Part shown: piece after piece, positions 45,424-54,283 of the stretch
Layout: every line of letters begins with the position of its first letter
Position numbering within the stretch: the first letter of the stretch is position 1
Origin: Enterobacterales bacterium
Lineage (GTDB): Bacteria > Pseudomonadota > Gammaproteobacteria > Enterobacterales > Enterobacteriaceae
Length of the DNA stretch: 64,000 bases
Direction of reading: 5' to 3'
Assembly: GCA_015654925.1 (NCBI GenBank)
Contig: JAATFX010000085.1
Location: forward strand, 22,599-86,598
Program-made: the position numbers and the translations under genes
Notes under the pieces: model-generated
Seen by the model: the letters and a program-made list of their open reading frames with translations, nothing else
Databases searched by the model: none
What the model was told of the DNA's origin: nothing

Positions 45424-46757
45424 GTACGCTGACATTGATTATTACCGCCATCGGCTCGGTGCTTATTTTACTGTTTCTGGTGATGAAAGCGCGGATGCAC
45501 GCTTTTGTCGCGCTGCTGCTGGTTTCCGTCGGTACCGGCATTTTTTCGGGCATGCCATTGGAAAAAATCGCCGATACCATGCAGGCGGGCATGGGCGGCA
45601 CCCTGGGTTTCCTGGCTATCGTGGTGGCATTGGGCTCAATGTTTGGCAAGGTGCTGCACGAGACGGGCGCCCTGGACCAGATCGCCACTAAAATGGTGCG
45701 ATGTTTTGGCGAAAGCCGCGCCTATCTGGCGCTGGGTATCGTAGGATTGATCTGCGCTTTGCCGCTGTTTTTCGAGGTGGCGGTTATGCTATTGATCGGC
45801 GTGGTCTTCGCCGTGGCCCGCCGTACCGACGGCAACCTGGTTAAACTGCTGATACCGCTATTCGCGGGCGTTGCCGCGGCGGCGGCTTTTCTGTTGCCGG
45901 GACCGACCCCGATGCTGCTGGCCTCCCAGATGCATGCGGACTTTGGTTGGATGATTGCCATCGGCCTGATGGCCGCCATCCCCAGCATGCTGCTGGCGGG
46001 TCCGGTTTACGGCAGTTTTATCAGTAAATATGTCACTATCCCGATGCCGCAGGATATCGCCGAACCCGATCTGAAAACCGGCAATCTGCCCTCGTTTGGT
46101 TTTAGCGTATCGCTGGTGTTATTCCCGCTGATCCTGGTGGGATTAAAAACCATTGGCGTGCGTTTTGTGGAGCAGGGCGGCGCGCTGTATCGCTGGATGG
46201 AGTTGGTGGGACATCCGTTTATCGCCATTTTGCTGGCCTGCCTGGTGGCGATTTATGGCCTGGCCTACCGCCAGGGCATGAGCAAAGATAAGGTGATGGA
46301 TATCTGTTCGGCGGCGCTGCAACCGGCGGGTATCATCCTGCTGGTCACCGGCGCCGGCGGGGTGTTCAAACAGGTCCTGGTGGACTCGGGCGTTGGCCCG
46401 GCGCTGGGCAATGCCCTGATTAGCACCGGCCTGCCCATCGCCGTGGCGTGTTTTGTGCTGGCCGCCGCCATCCGCATTATCCAGGGGTCCGCTACCGTTG
46501 CCTGCCTGACCACCGTGGGGCTGATTATGCCCGTGGTCGCCCCGCTGGGTTTTAGCGGTGCGCAGATGGCCGCGCTATCGGTATGTATTGGCGGCGGTTC
46601 GATTGTGTGCAGCCACGTTAACGATGCCGGTTTCTGGCTGTTTGGTAAACTTACCGGCGCCACGGAGCTGCAAACCCTGAAGACCTGGACGGTAATGGAA
46701 ACCATTCTGGGCACCACCGGCGCGGTGGTGGGCATGATTGTTTTTACCGTCTTGTAG
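45420..46757 (+). CDS. gntU: Low-affinity gluconate permease GntU
   Basis: 445 residues with about 12 membrane segments. MSTLTLIITAIGSVLILLFLVMKARMHAF, GMGGTLGFLAIVVALGSMFG, LPLFFEVAVMLLI, FLLPGPTPMLLASQMHADFGWM and [20 protein letters not shown] match E. coli GntU closely throughout. It is clearly a different branch from the GntP member at 20128. It imports gluconate by proton symport. No gluconokinase gene is intact next to it, so phosphorylation would need a kinase elsewhere. Confidence 0.94.
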   Translation: MSTLTLIITAIGSVLILLFLVMKARMHAFVALLLVSVGTGIFSGMPLEKIADTMQAGMGGTLGFLAIVVALGSMFGKVLHETGALDQIATKMVRCFGESRAYLALGIVGLICALPLFFEVAVMLLIGVVFAVARRTDGNLVKLLIPLFAGVAAAAAFLLPGPTPMLLASQMHADFGWMIAIGLMAAIPSMLLAGPVYGSFISKYVTIPMPQDIAEPDLKTGNLPSFGFSVSLVLFPLILVGLKTIGVRFVEQGGALYRWMELVGHPFIAILLACLVAIYGLAYRQGMSKDKVMDICSAALQPAGIILLVTGAGGVFKQVLVDSGVGPALGNALISTGLPIAVACFVLAAAIRIIQGSATVACLTTVGLIMPVVAPLGFSGAQMAALSVCIGGGSIVCSHVNDAGFWLFGKLTGATELQTLKTWTVMETILGTTGAVVGMIVFTVL

Positions 46758-46825
46758 CGATCACTGCCGCGATGGGATGCGGCCGATGGACTATCGGGGC
46801 GGTGTTCAATCCACAACCGATTTGA

Positions 46826-46852
46826 GGCGCCGGCAGAACGTCTGCTGGCGCC
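46826..46852. terminator. Terminator hairpin between gntU and the ail-like gene
   Basis: A 12-bp stem, GGCGCCGGCAGA / TCTGCTGGCGCC with one G-U pair and loop ACG, lies between two convergent genes and 11 bp beyond the stop of the ail-like gene. Confidence 0.65.
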
Positions 46853-46863
46853 CGTCGTGCAGG

Positions 46864-47445
46864 TTAGAAGCGGTAACCGACGCCGGCGTTGAAGCCGTTA
46901 ATGGGCATGCGCTTGTGGTTGTCATCAAATTTGAGGGTCGATCCTTCATAACCCAAATCAATGGTGACGCTGTTAATCGGGTTGATCTGGATGCCGGCAC
47001 CGTACATCAGGGTGCCGTTACTGCTTAAATCTCGCTGGTGTTTCTGTTTTTTATCCCCATAAAAAGAATATATCGTAGAGTTACCTCTAAATTTATTGAC
47101 GTTTATGCCCGCCAGTCCATAGAGGCTGAGAAAATCGTTAAAGCGATAGGCGGGGCCAGCGGATAGCGAAAAGTTTCGGTCTCGATTATGCCATTTTTCG
47201 AATGGACGATTGCCGCCCGGATAATTTTTTCTGCCATCAACGTTTTTTCCCATATAGGTCATCGATGTGATAAAACTTACCGGACTGTCCCACTCGTAGC
47301 GGTATTTGGCGTTGATCCCTTTTAACCACACGTCGTCAACCTTGCTTTGCGCATAGCCCAGCGTAACGGTATGATCGCTGGCAGACGCATTCAGACTCAT
47401 TCCCAGGGTAGCGCAGGCTACTAGCGATAATAATAACTTTCTCAT
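46864..47445 (-). CDS. Ail/Lom-family outer-membrane beta-barrel protein
   Basis: 193 residues from the ATG at 47445 with AAGGA upstream. The signal peptide RKLLLSLVACATLGMSLNASA is followed by alternating amphipathic strands (HTVTLGYAQSKV, INAKYRYEWDSPVSFITSMTYMG, NFSLSAGPAYRFNDFLSLYGLAGIN, GAGIQINPINSVTIDLGYEGS) and a terminal aromatic F (FNAGVGYRF) for insertion by BAM. Length and pattern are those of Ail/Lom/OmpX eight-strand barrels. Relatives give serum resistance or adhesion; here only an outer-membrane location is secure. Confidence 0.88.
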   Translation of the reverse strand: MRKLLLSLVACATLGMSLNASASDHTVTLGYAQSKVDDVWLKGINAKYRYEWDSPVSFITSMTYMGKNVDGRKNYPGGNRPFEKWHNRDRNFSLSAGPAYRFNDFLSLYGLAGINVNKFRGNSTIYSFYGDKKQKHQRDLSSNGTLMYGAGIQINPINSVTIDLGYEGSTLKFDDNHKRMPINGFNAGVGYRF

Positions 47446-47767
47446 TTTTTCATCCTTCATTATTATACATATAGAATTGATGGTCTATAAAACATAATGC
47501 TTGTATCAACCCGTCGTATCCTAACGCATGTATTAGAACGGAAGTTAAACCAAGTATTGAAAATAACGTGGATAACAACTTTTTTGCGATGAAATTCTCA
47601 AAAAAATGAACTTTATAAAAATAAATAAACTGTTTTTTTAAAACTTAATGATACTGGTTGTTTTAAATTAAAATATTATTTGCCGGATTTAATAAACCAT
47701 GTAATAGAGTACAGGTAATTCTATTGTATGAGATTTTAATGGTCGCCAAAATGGGAACCCGGGGGAA
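47446..47767. other. AT-rich intergenic region upstream of the ail-like gene
   Basis: 322 bp, strongly AT-rich (for example 47560-47720). It should contain the ail promoter on the reverse strand and has the composition favoured by H-NS. No gene, repeat or clear operator was found. Confidence 0.4.
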
Positions 47768-48085
47768 TTATGAACCGCTATTTTTTTTACGGTGTTCTAC
47801 CTTGTTGTTCATTCTTTTATTAGAGCGGCGCGTGGATTCCTGCCAGAACCGATGGTGGTGCTCGCTGTCCCACATGCGTTGGCAACCAGGATTGCTGGGC
47901 GTAAGGCACGGGTTAACATTTTGCGGCCGTTGTGCTGTAGGCAAGTTTGGGGGCGCAGGCATGGGGCCATCGCTATGTTTTAATTCAGCGGGATGCTGGT
48001 TATACCAAGATCCGCAGATCTCCGCGGCGGACAAAATCTGGCTGTATGCAAATAATGATATGGCGGCAAGTTTTTCCAGGTTCAT
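47768..48085 (-). CDS. Hypothetical small, possibly exported protein
   Basis: 105 codons from the ATG at 48085. The first 24 residues (MNLEKLAAISLFAYSQILSA) are a weak signal-like stretch ending SAAE. The rest has four Cys, Pro-rich APPNLPTAQRPQ and a basic tail (RRSNKRMNNKVEHRKKN). No family is recognised. It lacks a good ribosome-binding site and an overlapping + strand ORF exists, so it may not be real. The low GC and isolation beside the ail-like gene suggest acquired DNA. Confidence 0.35.
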   Translation of the reverse strand: MNLEKLAAISLFAYSQILSAAEICGSWYNQHPAELKHSDGPMPAPPNLPTAQRPQNVNPCLTPSNPGCQRMWDSEHHHRFWQESTRRSNKRMNNKVEHRKKNSGS

Positions 48086-48223
48086 GATGAAGTCGACTCG
48101 CGGCTTGATATTTTCCTGAATGGAACCTACCATCCGGCGTTTAAACCATCAGGCAACAGGGGAATCGATTTGCCGGCATGGGGTCAGGCACCGGGCGTGA
48201 TATGGGCGATAAATAATCAAAAC

Positions 48224-48252
48224 CCCCCTCGACAGTAGGGGCGGGATTTTTT
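48224..48252 (+). terminator. GC-rich hairpin with T6 upstream of the TetR gene
   Basis: CCCCT ... AGGGG with flanking CC/GG pairs (one bulge) is followed by ATTTTTT, an intrinsic-terminator form on the + strand. No + strand gene clearly ends here, so its purpose is uncertain; it may insulate the TetR gene. Confidence 0.45.
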
Positions 48253-48306
48253 ATAATAGCCGTTAATTATATTCGATCACCGTGATTAAAGGTCAGAGAG
48301 GATGTC

Positions 48307-48978
48307 ATGAGCATTGAACAAACCGCATGTCTGAAGAAAGGCCGTGGGCGTCCCAAGCAGTTTGACCGCGACATCGCTTTGGACAAAGCGCTGGAAATGT
48401 TTTGGCGTCACGGCTATGAAGCCACCTCGATGGCCGACCTGGTGGATGCCACCGGCGCCAAGGCGCCGACGCTTTACGCCGAGTTCGGTAATAAAGAAGG
48501 CTTGTTCCGCGCCGCGGTCGAACGCTACGTCACCAAATTCGCCGAAAAGGGCAAAGCGCTGCTCACCCGTCCCGGCAGCACCGTAAGCGAAGCGATTGAA
48601 CGCTTTTTACGCGCGGCGGCGGTCATGTTTACCGATAAAACCCTGCCGTCGGGCTGTTTTATTATCTGCACCTCAGCGGCCCTGTCCGCTTCTTCCGAGG
48701 ATGTGGCGCAGCTCCTGCGCACCCGCCATCATTTACAGGAAAATACGCTGCGCGAATTTTTGTCGGTCCGGCAGGCCAACGGCGAACTGCCGGCGCAGAC
48801 CAATACCGCGGTGCTGGCGAAATATCTGGCCTGCACCCTGCAAGGCATGTCAGTTCAGGCCCGTGACGGCGCGACCCATGAGGATTTGGACTCGATTGTG
48901 TCCACCCTGATGGCGGTATGGCCGCAATTGTTGCGTATCGGGGCCGACCACCGGCTGACCGCCGCCGTCGAAGCCTGA
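48307..48978 (+). CDS. TetR/AcrR-family transcriptional regulator
   Basis: 223 residues. KKGRGRPKQFDRDIALDKALEMFWRHGYEATSMADLVDATGAKAPTLYAEFGNKEGLF (about 10-67) is the TetR HTH with the GRGRP lead-in. The C-terminal region (TSAALSASSEDVAQLLRTRHH) matches the group with a TetR_C-type sensor domain. The gene stands alone, convergent to the anti-sigma gene, 39 bp away. No target or ligand can be deduced. Confidence 0.9.
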   Translation: MSIEQTACLKKGRGRPKQFDRDIALDKALEMFWRHGYEATSMADLVDATGAKAPTLYAEFGNKEGLFRAAVERYVTKFAEKGKALLTRPGSTVSEAIERFLRAAAVMFTDKTLPSGCFIICTSAALSASSEDVAQLLRTRHHLQENTLREFLSVRQANGELPAQTNTAVLAKYLACTLQGMSVQARDGATHEDLDSIVSTLMAVWPQLLRIGADHRLTAAVEA

Positions 48979-49017
48979 TACCCGGTCGCCGTCTGCGCCG
49001 GCGGCGACATCGCGCAA

Positions 49018-49815
49018 TTACACCGCCATCAGCGGCTGTGCCAGCGCCAGCATCTCCTGCCTGGCGCCGTGACCAATCAGCATAAAATCATGGCCGTGCG
49101 CCGACCAATACACTACGTTCATGCCGCGGCGCACTTCGGTTTGCGCCTCCGGCGCCTCTCTGCCGCCGTTATGGGATTGGGTGATGCAGAACGCCAGCGG
49201 GCGCCCCTGGGCGTCCAGGTAGGCAATCTGGGCTATCGGCTGCCGATCGTAACTCAATAACCGGGCGTATTTCAGTTCGGCGCCCGGCAGATTGATCCGC
49301 TGGCGATTGAGTTCCAGCCCCAGCCTGGCGCCGATATTTTGCAGTTGCCGCTGCTGCCATTCCGGCGCGTCGGGCATATCGGCAAAGGTTTCCCCGGTAT
49401 AGAGCGACATATACTGCGCCACCAGGTCGCGCCAGCTGCCCTCAGACGCCTCGCGTCCGGGCAGGCCAAGGGACAGCCGTCCGCCGACGGCGCCCACCGC
49501 CAGGCAGGCTATCGCCGCCGCGATAAGATTGCGCCGGCTGACGCCGCGCTCCGGGGCGGAGTGGGCCGGCGCGGCGGCGGCCAGGTTATCCAGCCGCTGC
49601 TGTAACCGCGCCACCGGCGCCTGCGCCAGCATGCCGGCAAAGGCTGCGTCAAACGGCAGGCTGGCGCGATCCAAATGGGCCAACCGTCCGGCCAGGCCCG
49701 GGTCATCGCCAAGCAGTTGCTCCACCTGGCCGCGCTGTTCGCCGCTCAGTTCATTATCCAGATAAGCCACCAATATTTCATCGGAGAGAGGTGGGATCAG
49801 GCGTTGCTGCGTCAT
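49018..49815 (-). CDS. Anti-sigma factor for the adjacent ECF sigma
   Basis: 265 residues. The N-terminal cytoplasmic part LSDEILVAYLDNELSGEQRGQVEQLLGDDPGLAGRLAHLD resembles anti-sigma domains without the zinc Cys/His pair. One membrane segment lies at about 96-116 (LIAAAIACLAVGAVGGRLSLG), followed by an outer-face domain of about 145 residues (QNIGARLGLELNRQRI, GMNVVYWSAHGHDFMLIG). It overlaps the sigma gene by 4 bp, the usual arrangement, and would hold the sigma factor at the membrane. Confidence 0.87.
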   Translation of the reverse strand: MTQQRLIPPLSDEILVAYLDNELSGEQRGQVEQLLGDDPGLAGRLAHLDRASLPFDAAFAGMLAQAPVARLQQRLDNLAAAAPAHSAPERGVSRRNLIAAAIACLAVGAVGGRLSLGLPGREASEGSWRDLVAQYMSLYTGETFADMPDAPEWQQRQLQNIGARLGLELNRQRINLPGAELKYARLLSYDRQPIAQIAYLDAQGRPLAFCITQSHNGGREAPEAQTEVRRGMNVVYWSAHGHDFMLIGHGARQEMLALAQPLMAV

Positions 49816-50270
49816 AAAGTATCCCCCTCCCGCAGGGGCCGGGCTGACGAAATGGCGGCATCTTTCGCCAGCGTTAGCCTGGCGGTGGCCAACCGGCTCA
49901 TGATGGTGCCAATCGGCACGGATAACGTCTGCGCCGCCTCCTGATAGGTAAATCCTTCCACATAAACCAGAAAAACCGCGTTACGCTGTGCTTCCGGCAG
50001 CCGGTTGACCCGCCCTATAATTTGATTGGCCCAAATAGCGTCAGCCGCGTCGCTATCGATTTCCGGCATGACATCATCGATGGCGACAAAACCCTGGCCC
50101 TGGCGAATCATCCTGGAGCGGACTTCGTTAACCCAGATCGAGTGCAAAATAGTAAACAGCCAGCGATCCAGGGTGGTACCCGCGGCAAACTGCCCGGCGC
50201 GCTCCAGCGCCCGCACGCACGTGGCCTGTACCAAATCATCGGCAACGTCGGGTTTACGGGACAAAACCAT
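49812..50270 (-). CDS. ECF-type RNA polymerase sigma factor (canonical start uncertain)
   Basis: 152 residues from the first ATG, at 50270. Region 2 is DDLVQATCVRALERAGQF ... LDRWLFTILHSIWVNEVRSR and region 4 RLPEAQRNAVFLVYVEGFTYQEAAQTLSVPIGTIMSRLATAR. The frame continues upstream through IIETQDIRNELGDYLARLW, which looks like the missing start of region 2, to ATC codons at 50336, with GGGAG six bases earlier. No ATG, GTG or TTG occurs there, so the real start may be non-standard or lost by mutation. It is coupled to the anti-sigma gene. Confidence 0.85.
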   Translation of the reverse strand: MVLSRKPDVADDLVQATCVRALERAGQFAAGTTLDRWLFTILHSIWVNEVRSRMIRQGQGFVAIDDVMPEIDSDAADAIWANQIIGRVNRLPEAQRNAVFLVYVEGFTYQEAAQTLSVPIGTIMSRLATARLTLAKDAAISSARPLREGDTL

Positions 50271-50474
50271 TCCGTATCGCCAGAGGCGGGCCAGATAGTC
50301 CCCCAGTTCATTCCGGATATCCTGTGTTTCGATGATCGCGGTCTCCCACCCTGATTCACTACTTTGCCAGACGCTAACAATACCTCTTTCTTGATAAACA
50401 CTGCTAATAAAGCGACATTGATCGCCAGACGCCGCATATTAAGCTGTCCCTACTCGCACATTCGCCGGGGTGCT

Positions 50475-51020
50475 TCAGGATTCCGGATGCCCCGCGATAG
50501 CGTTGGCAAGATCGCGATATTCTTCACAACCGGTGCCGCACAGGGTTTTTATCGTGGCGAGCTGGGCTTTGGCCAGATCGGGCCGCCCTTTGATCATCCA
50601 GGCTTCGCCCAAATACTCCCGGACTTGGGCATACTTCGGATCGAGGGCGATGGATTTCCGATAATAACCGATGCCTTCGTCGGTACGTCCCAGCTTACGG
50701 GTGGCATAACCGCGATAGTTCCACGCCTGGGCGGTATCGGGTTGCTTAAGGGTATTCAACATGTCCAGCGCTTCGTCATAACGCCCGGCTTTGGCCAGGG
50801 AATAGGCATAGCGGGTGCGATCGCCGTCGGAGATCATACTGCCTTTATCCACCATGCAGCTTTTGGTGCGGGAATCGTAAATCTGCCCTTTGGGACAGGT
50901 CGGGGTGGTGGACGAATCATCTCCCATGGCATGGGTTACTCCCGATAACAGCATCAGAGAACCTCCCAGCAGTAACAGCGCGCGTTTTTTTAACACTGCG
51001 GCAGCATCATAATTGAACAT
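50475..51020 (-). CDS. Exported TPR-repeat protein
   Basis: 181 residues from the ATG at 51020 with GGAG upstream. The signal peptide is hydrophobic (RALLLLGGSLMLLSGVTHA). A Cys pair follows in TCPKGQIYDSRTKSCMVDK, then TPR units (YAYSLAKAGRYDEALDMLNTL; AWNYRGYATRKLGRTDEGIGYYRKSIALDP; YLGEAWMIKGRPDLAKAQL) and a CGTGCEEY motif. It is likely periplasmic, between cytochrome b561 and the sigma gene in one operon. Its partner is unknown. Confidence 0.85.
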   Translation of the reverse strand: MFNYDAAAVLKKRALLLLGGSLMLLSGVTHAMGDDSSTTPTCPKGQIYDSRTKSCMVDKGSMISDGDRTRYAYSLAKAGRYDEALDMLNTLKQPDTAQAWNYRGYATRKLGRTDEGIGYYRKSIALDPKYAQVREYLGEAWMIKGRPDLAKAQLATIKTLCGTGCEEYRDLANAIAGHPES

Positions 51021-51054
51021 GGCATTCACTCCGGTGGTGACAGGTAAGGGGATC

Positions 51055-51624
51055 TTATCGGGTCGGCGGCATCATGCGTTTGAGGGTATCGTCACGCAAT
51101 ATATAGTGATGAAACAGCGCGGCGCAGGCATGCAGGCCGGCCAGGATGATAATGGTCCAGGCGGTGTAAAAATGCAGCATGCCGAAGGTGCGGCGCAGCA
51201 GCGGATCGACGCTGAAAATATCCGGCACGGGGAATAGGCCGAAAAACATAAAGGGTTCGCCCTGCGCCCAGCGAAACAGAAATCCAAGCGTGACCTGCAT
51301 GATTAGCAGCAGATATAAGGCCCAATGAGCGAGCTTGGCGATAATATGCATAAAGGTTGACGCGTCGGCTGGGGGCAATTTGCGCCCGGCGGTCGCGCGC
51401 CAGATAAGACGAATGATAATAATGGCCGCCAGGGTAATGCCAAAAGAGATATGTAATGACTGTAAGCCCTTGCGCAGGGGCGTTCCCCGTTCGAGCTGCT
51501 CCCATATTTGGGAACTGGCAAACAGAAAAATGACAATCAGCGCCGTCGCCCAATGCAACAGTATGGTCAGTTTGTCATAGCGCCGGGATAAAGGATGTTC
51601 TGAAGTTAACGCATTGGCTGGCAT
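51055..51624 (-). CDS. Cytochrome b561
   Basis: 189 residues with four membrane helices. Candidate haem-ligand histidines are seen in RRYDKLTILLHWATALIVIFLF, LQSLHISFGITLAAIIIIRLIWR, KLAHWALYLLLIMQ and MLHFYTAWTIIILAGLHACAALFHHYI. This is the CybB/YodB pattern of diheme inner-membrane cytochromes that pass electrons from quinol. It heads the operon with the TPR, sigma and anti-sigma genes, which suggests a redox or oxidative-stress response (inference). Confidence 0.92.
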   Translation of the reverse strand: MPANALTSEHPLSRRYDKLTILLHWATALIVIFLFASSQIWEQLERGTPLRKGLQSLHISFGITLAAIIIIRLIWRATAGRKLPPADASTFMHIIAKLAHWALYLLLIMQVTLGFLFRWAQGEPFMFFGLFPVPDIFSVDPLLRRTFGMLHFYTAWTIIILAGLHACAALFHHYILRDDTLKRMMPPTR

Positions 51625-51781
51625 GGTCGTACCCTGTATTCATGGTTGTAATATGGGGTAAACACATAACCGGATCGGTTTATTCGGTATATTTGCAAAA
51701 AATATTTTGCATCAGGAAGACCGCAGGGAGAATCGTTGACGGCAGCGCCGCCGGCGTGGGTCCGGCCATCGGCTCAGGAAC

Positions 51782-51813
51782 ATGAACGGCAGGCCATCAG
51801 GCCTGCCGTTCAT
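51782..51813 (-). terminator. Terminator after the panE-like gene
   Basis: Perfect 14-bp stem ATGAACGGCAGGCC / GGCCTGCCGTTCAT with loop ATCA, about 26 bp beyond the stop of the reductase gene on the reverse strand. A clean T tract is absent. Confidence 0.7.
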
Positions 51814-51839
51814 CTGTGCATCCATGGCGAATGCAGGGT

Positions 51840-52757
51840 TTAGCCGCGGTTGCCCTGATAAACCGCCAGGTTGGTATAGGCCGCGCCCAGCAATGGAATA
51901 TCCAGGCCGGCCCGCTGGCCGATCGCCACCAAATCTCCCAGCACCTGCTCGGCCTCCACCTGATAGCCCTGCATCAAATCCCGATACATGGAGGAGGTCT
52001 GCGACGAATCTTTGGTGGTCAGCAAGGCGGTGGTATCGGCGATATATTGCTCGTTGCGGATATAACCCGCGGAAACGATCGTCGCCAGGATTTCACCGAT
52101 CACTCCGCGGGCGAACCGATCGCCGCCGGGCGCCGACGCGACCTGCCCGATGTTGCCGCGCATCAGACAGGTTATGGCGCCCAGGCTTGCCAGCAACAGC
52201 CATTTTTCCCACATATCGTTGATAATCGATGTGGATAGCCTGGCGTCGAAGCCCGCGCTGCTAAACAGACGATCGAGCGCCTGAATACGTTGTGAGACTG
52301 AACCGTCCAGTTCCCCATAGGCGAACTGGTGCAAGGCGCTCATTTGCACGATGCGTCCCTGTTCGTCCAAAGTGGCGGCGATTTTGCACAGGCCGCCTAT
52401 TATCGCCTGCTTGCCGAAACGGGCGGTAAGCGCCTCCAGGTGCTTCATGCCGTTGAGTATCGGCATAATTACGGTGTCTTTGCCGACGGCGGGGGTAATA
52501 TCCTGCAGCGCCGACTCCAGGCCAAAGGCTTTCACCGTGAGAATAATCACGTCATAGGGCCCGGTGATCTCGTCGGCCCGCGTCAGCTGCGGCGCCAGGG
52601 TAAAATCCCCGTCGGGAGTAATCAGGTGCATGCCTTCCCGGCGTAAAACCTCGGCGCGCTTGCCGCGCACTAAAAAGGTGACGTCACGGCCGGCCAGGGC
52701 CAGCTTGCCGCCAAAATATCCCCCGGTGGCGCCTGCGCCAACGACTAAGATACGCAT
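51840..52757 (-). CDS. 2-dehydropantoate 2-reductase family (PanE/ApbA-like)
   Basis: 305 residues from the ATG at 52757, with AAGGA upstream. MRILVVGAGATGGYFGGKLALAGRDVTFLVRG is the NADPH-binding start, DVIILTVKAFGLESALQDITP and PILNGMKHLEALTARFG (with the conserved Asn-Gly) follow, and the C-terminal helical domain has SIINDMWEKWLLLASLGAITCLMRGNIG with the catalytic Lys. It may make pantoate for coenzyme A, but many paralogues act on other ketoacids; it stands alone with its own terminator. Confidence 0.87.
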   Translation of the reverse strand: MRILVVGAGATGGYFGGKLALAGRDVTFLVRGKRAEVLRREGMHLITPDGDFTLAPQLTRADEITGPYDVIILTVKAFGLESALQDITPAVGKDTVIMPILNGMKHLEALTARFGKQAIIGGLCKIAATLDEQGRIVQMSALHQFAYGELDGSVSQRIQALDRLFSSAGFDARLSTSIINDMWEKWLLLASLGAITCLMRGNIGQVASAPGGDRFARGVIGEILATIVSAGYIRNEQYIADTTALLTTKDSSQTSSMYRDLMQGYQVEAEQVLGDLVAIGQRAGLDIPLLGAAYTNLAVYQGNRG

Positions 52758-53156
52758 GTTGTTTTTCCTTTGTGTTATCGATGAAACTAAACGAAGTATC
52801 AAGCCATCGATTATAAAATAGGTTTATATGGCGGCGCGAGTCAAGGGGATCGGCCGGCTAGCGGCAATTGCTCCAGCCGCAGGGGCGGACAAAAGGTGCG
52901 GTTGCGGTTCGCGCCGCGTTTTGCCCTGTGAACACGCGATATCAATAGAAAGTAAACGCCATTAAAGTAATAACAATACTATGTATAACCTCCGGCCGAG
53001 TCACGCAATAATGGATTAGCAGGAAATTTGCTGGGAGTTAATTGTTGGTGCCATGTCCAGATGTAAAAACATTCTGACTCGAAAAGGGAATTTTATGCAT
53101 TCAGATTATAAGCTGTATGGGGTTGTGGAATGAAATAGCTTTGCCGGAGATAAATA
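52758..53156. other. Intergenic region between panE-like and phosphodiesterase genes
   Basis: 399 bp between divergent genes. AT-rich on the right side. No ORF, repeat or operator stands out. Confidence 0.35.
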
Positions 53157-53894
53157 ATGCGCGTTATTCAGCTAACGGATTTACATTTGCTTGCAACTGC
53201 TGAACTGGCGTTGCATGGGTATAACACCCATGACGGGTTAAAACGAGTGATTGATTTTATAGTGTTTAATAATGGATTAGGTTGCGATGCCGTATTGGTG
53301 ACCGGTGATGTTTCGCAGGACGGTTCCTTGGCTTCTTATTACCTGGCATTACAGCAGTTGGAACGGATAGGTTTGCCTATCGTTTATATCCACGGTAACC
53401 ATGATAACAAGCAGCATATGGATACGGTGTTCACTCGTTCCACACTGGTGCGTCCTATAATCGAACTGGCGTCTGACACCTGGCAATTGATTACCGTGGA
53501 CACCGTCCAAGGCGGGGATGATAGCGGATGGGTAACATCGGAGGAAAAAAACAGGATTGAACAGGAAATCATAAAGTATAAAGGTAAAAATATTGCATTA
53601 ATTATGCACCACCATCCGGTACCGGTGGGTACACCCCTGGTGGATGATTGCATGCTGCGTAATAGCAGTGAAATAGTGGCGATATGCCATGCCCATGTCA
53701 TGGTAAAAGCCCTGATTTGCGGCCATGCCCACAGGGCTTTTAGCCAAATGGCAAACCAATGCCTGATTGAGGTTTGTCCCGCCACATGTTTTCAGTGGTT
53801 AAAATGGACGAAAACTATCCGTACGGAGGATAAGCAGGGATTTAAGCTATTGGCGTTTGCCGACAATTATGGGTCAACCGTCTGTTATGTGTAA
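53157..53894 (+). CDS. CpdA-type metallophosphoesterase
   Basis: 245 residues. The metal-binding motifs of calcineurin-like phosphodiesterases are all present: D8 and H10 (TDLHL), D51 (TGDVSQDG), N81-H82-D83 (GNHD), H151-H153 (MHHHP) and H190/H192 (CGHAH). This order and spacing fit the class III cNMP phosphodiesterase CpdA, which hydrolyses cyclic AMP, but the chain is shorter than E. coli CpdA and close relatives accept other phosphodiesters. Codon use is AT-richer than in neighbouring genes, which hints at acquisition. No co-transcribed partner is visible. Confidence 0.85.
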   Translation: MRVIQLTDLHLLATAELALHGYNTHDGLKRVIDFIVFNNGLGCDAVLVTGDVSQDGSLASYYLALQQLERIGLPIVYIHGNHDNKQHMDTVFTRSTLVRPIIELASDTWQLITVDTVQGGDDSGWVTSEEKNRIEQEIIKYKGKNIALIMHHHPVPVGTPLVDDCMLRNSSEIVAICHAHVMVKALICGHAHRAFSQMANQCLIEVCPATCFQWLKWTKTIRTEDKQGFKLLAFADNYGSTVCYV

Positions 53895-53968
53895 ACCTTC
53901 TGTTTATAAACATATGTCGCTAAAAAGCAGGTGCTTGATGGGATTATATTGAGTTGTAGCTATCGGAC

Positions 53969-54250
53969 TTGCGTACAGATCTGGCCTTAACCAAGGAACT
54001 TGTGTGGCGGGAACACAAAGACGGACGGGTCCAAACCTTAATTTATCTGATGGCTACCCCATTTGTTCGTTGGTTGGGTATCACGCTTTTGGTGCGATAT
54101 GTTAACAAACACTTTTTACGAATAATTTGTTTATGTTGGCCATGGCCATCTTTAATCAGCTGGCCTGGACGTTTAATTAACAAAACATTCCATATTATTC
54201 TGGGCCATTATTGTGCAATTCATTGCTTCATCTTGGTGCGGCGGCGCTAA
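53969..54250 (+). pseudogene. Unrecognised ORF, possibly a gene fragment
   Basis: A 93-codon frame opening with TTG (LRTDLALTKELVWREHKDGR ...) is rich in Trp, Leu and Ile with two hydrophobic stretches. No start signal or family is recognised. It lies in the 548-bp space before the amide operon and could be the decayed end of a membrane-protein gene or chance. Confidence 0.2.
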
Positions 54251-54283
54251 GGAATATTTCTTGGAATTATTCGGCAACATATA

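Noticed and set aside
47724..48119. 131-codon + strand ORF opposite the hypothetical small protein
   Set aside because: Cys/Trp/Arg-rich without a family or a ribosome-binding site; only the reverse ORF was kept, at low confidence.
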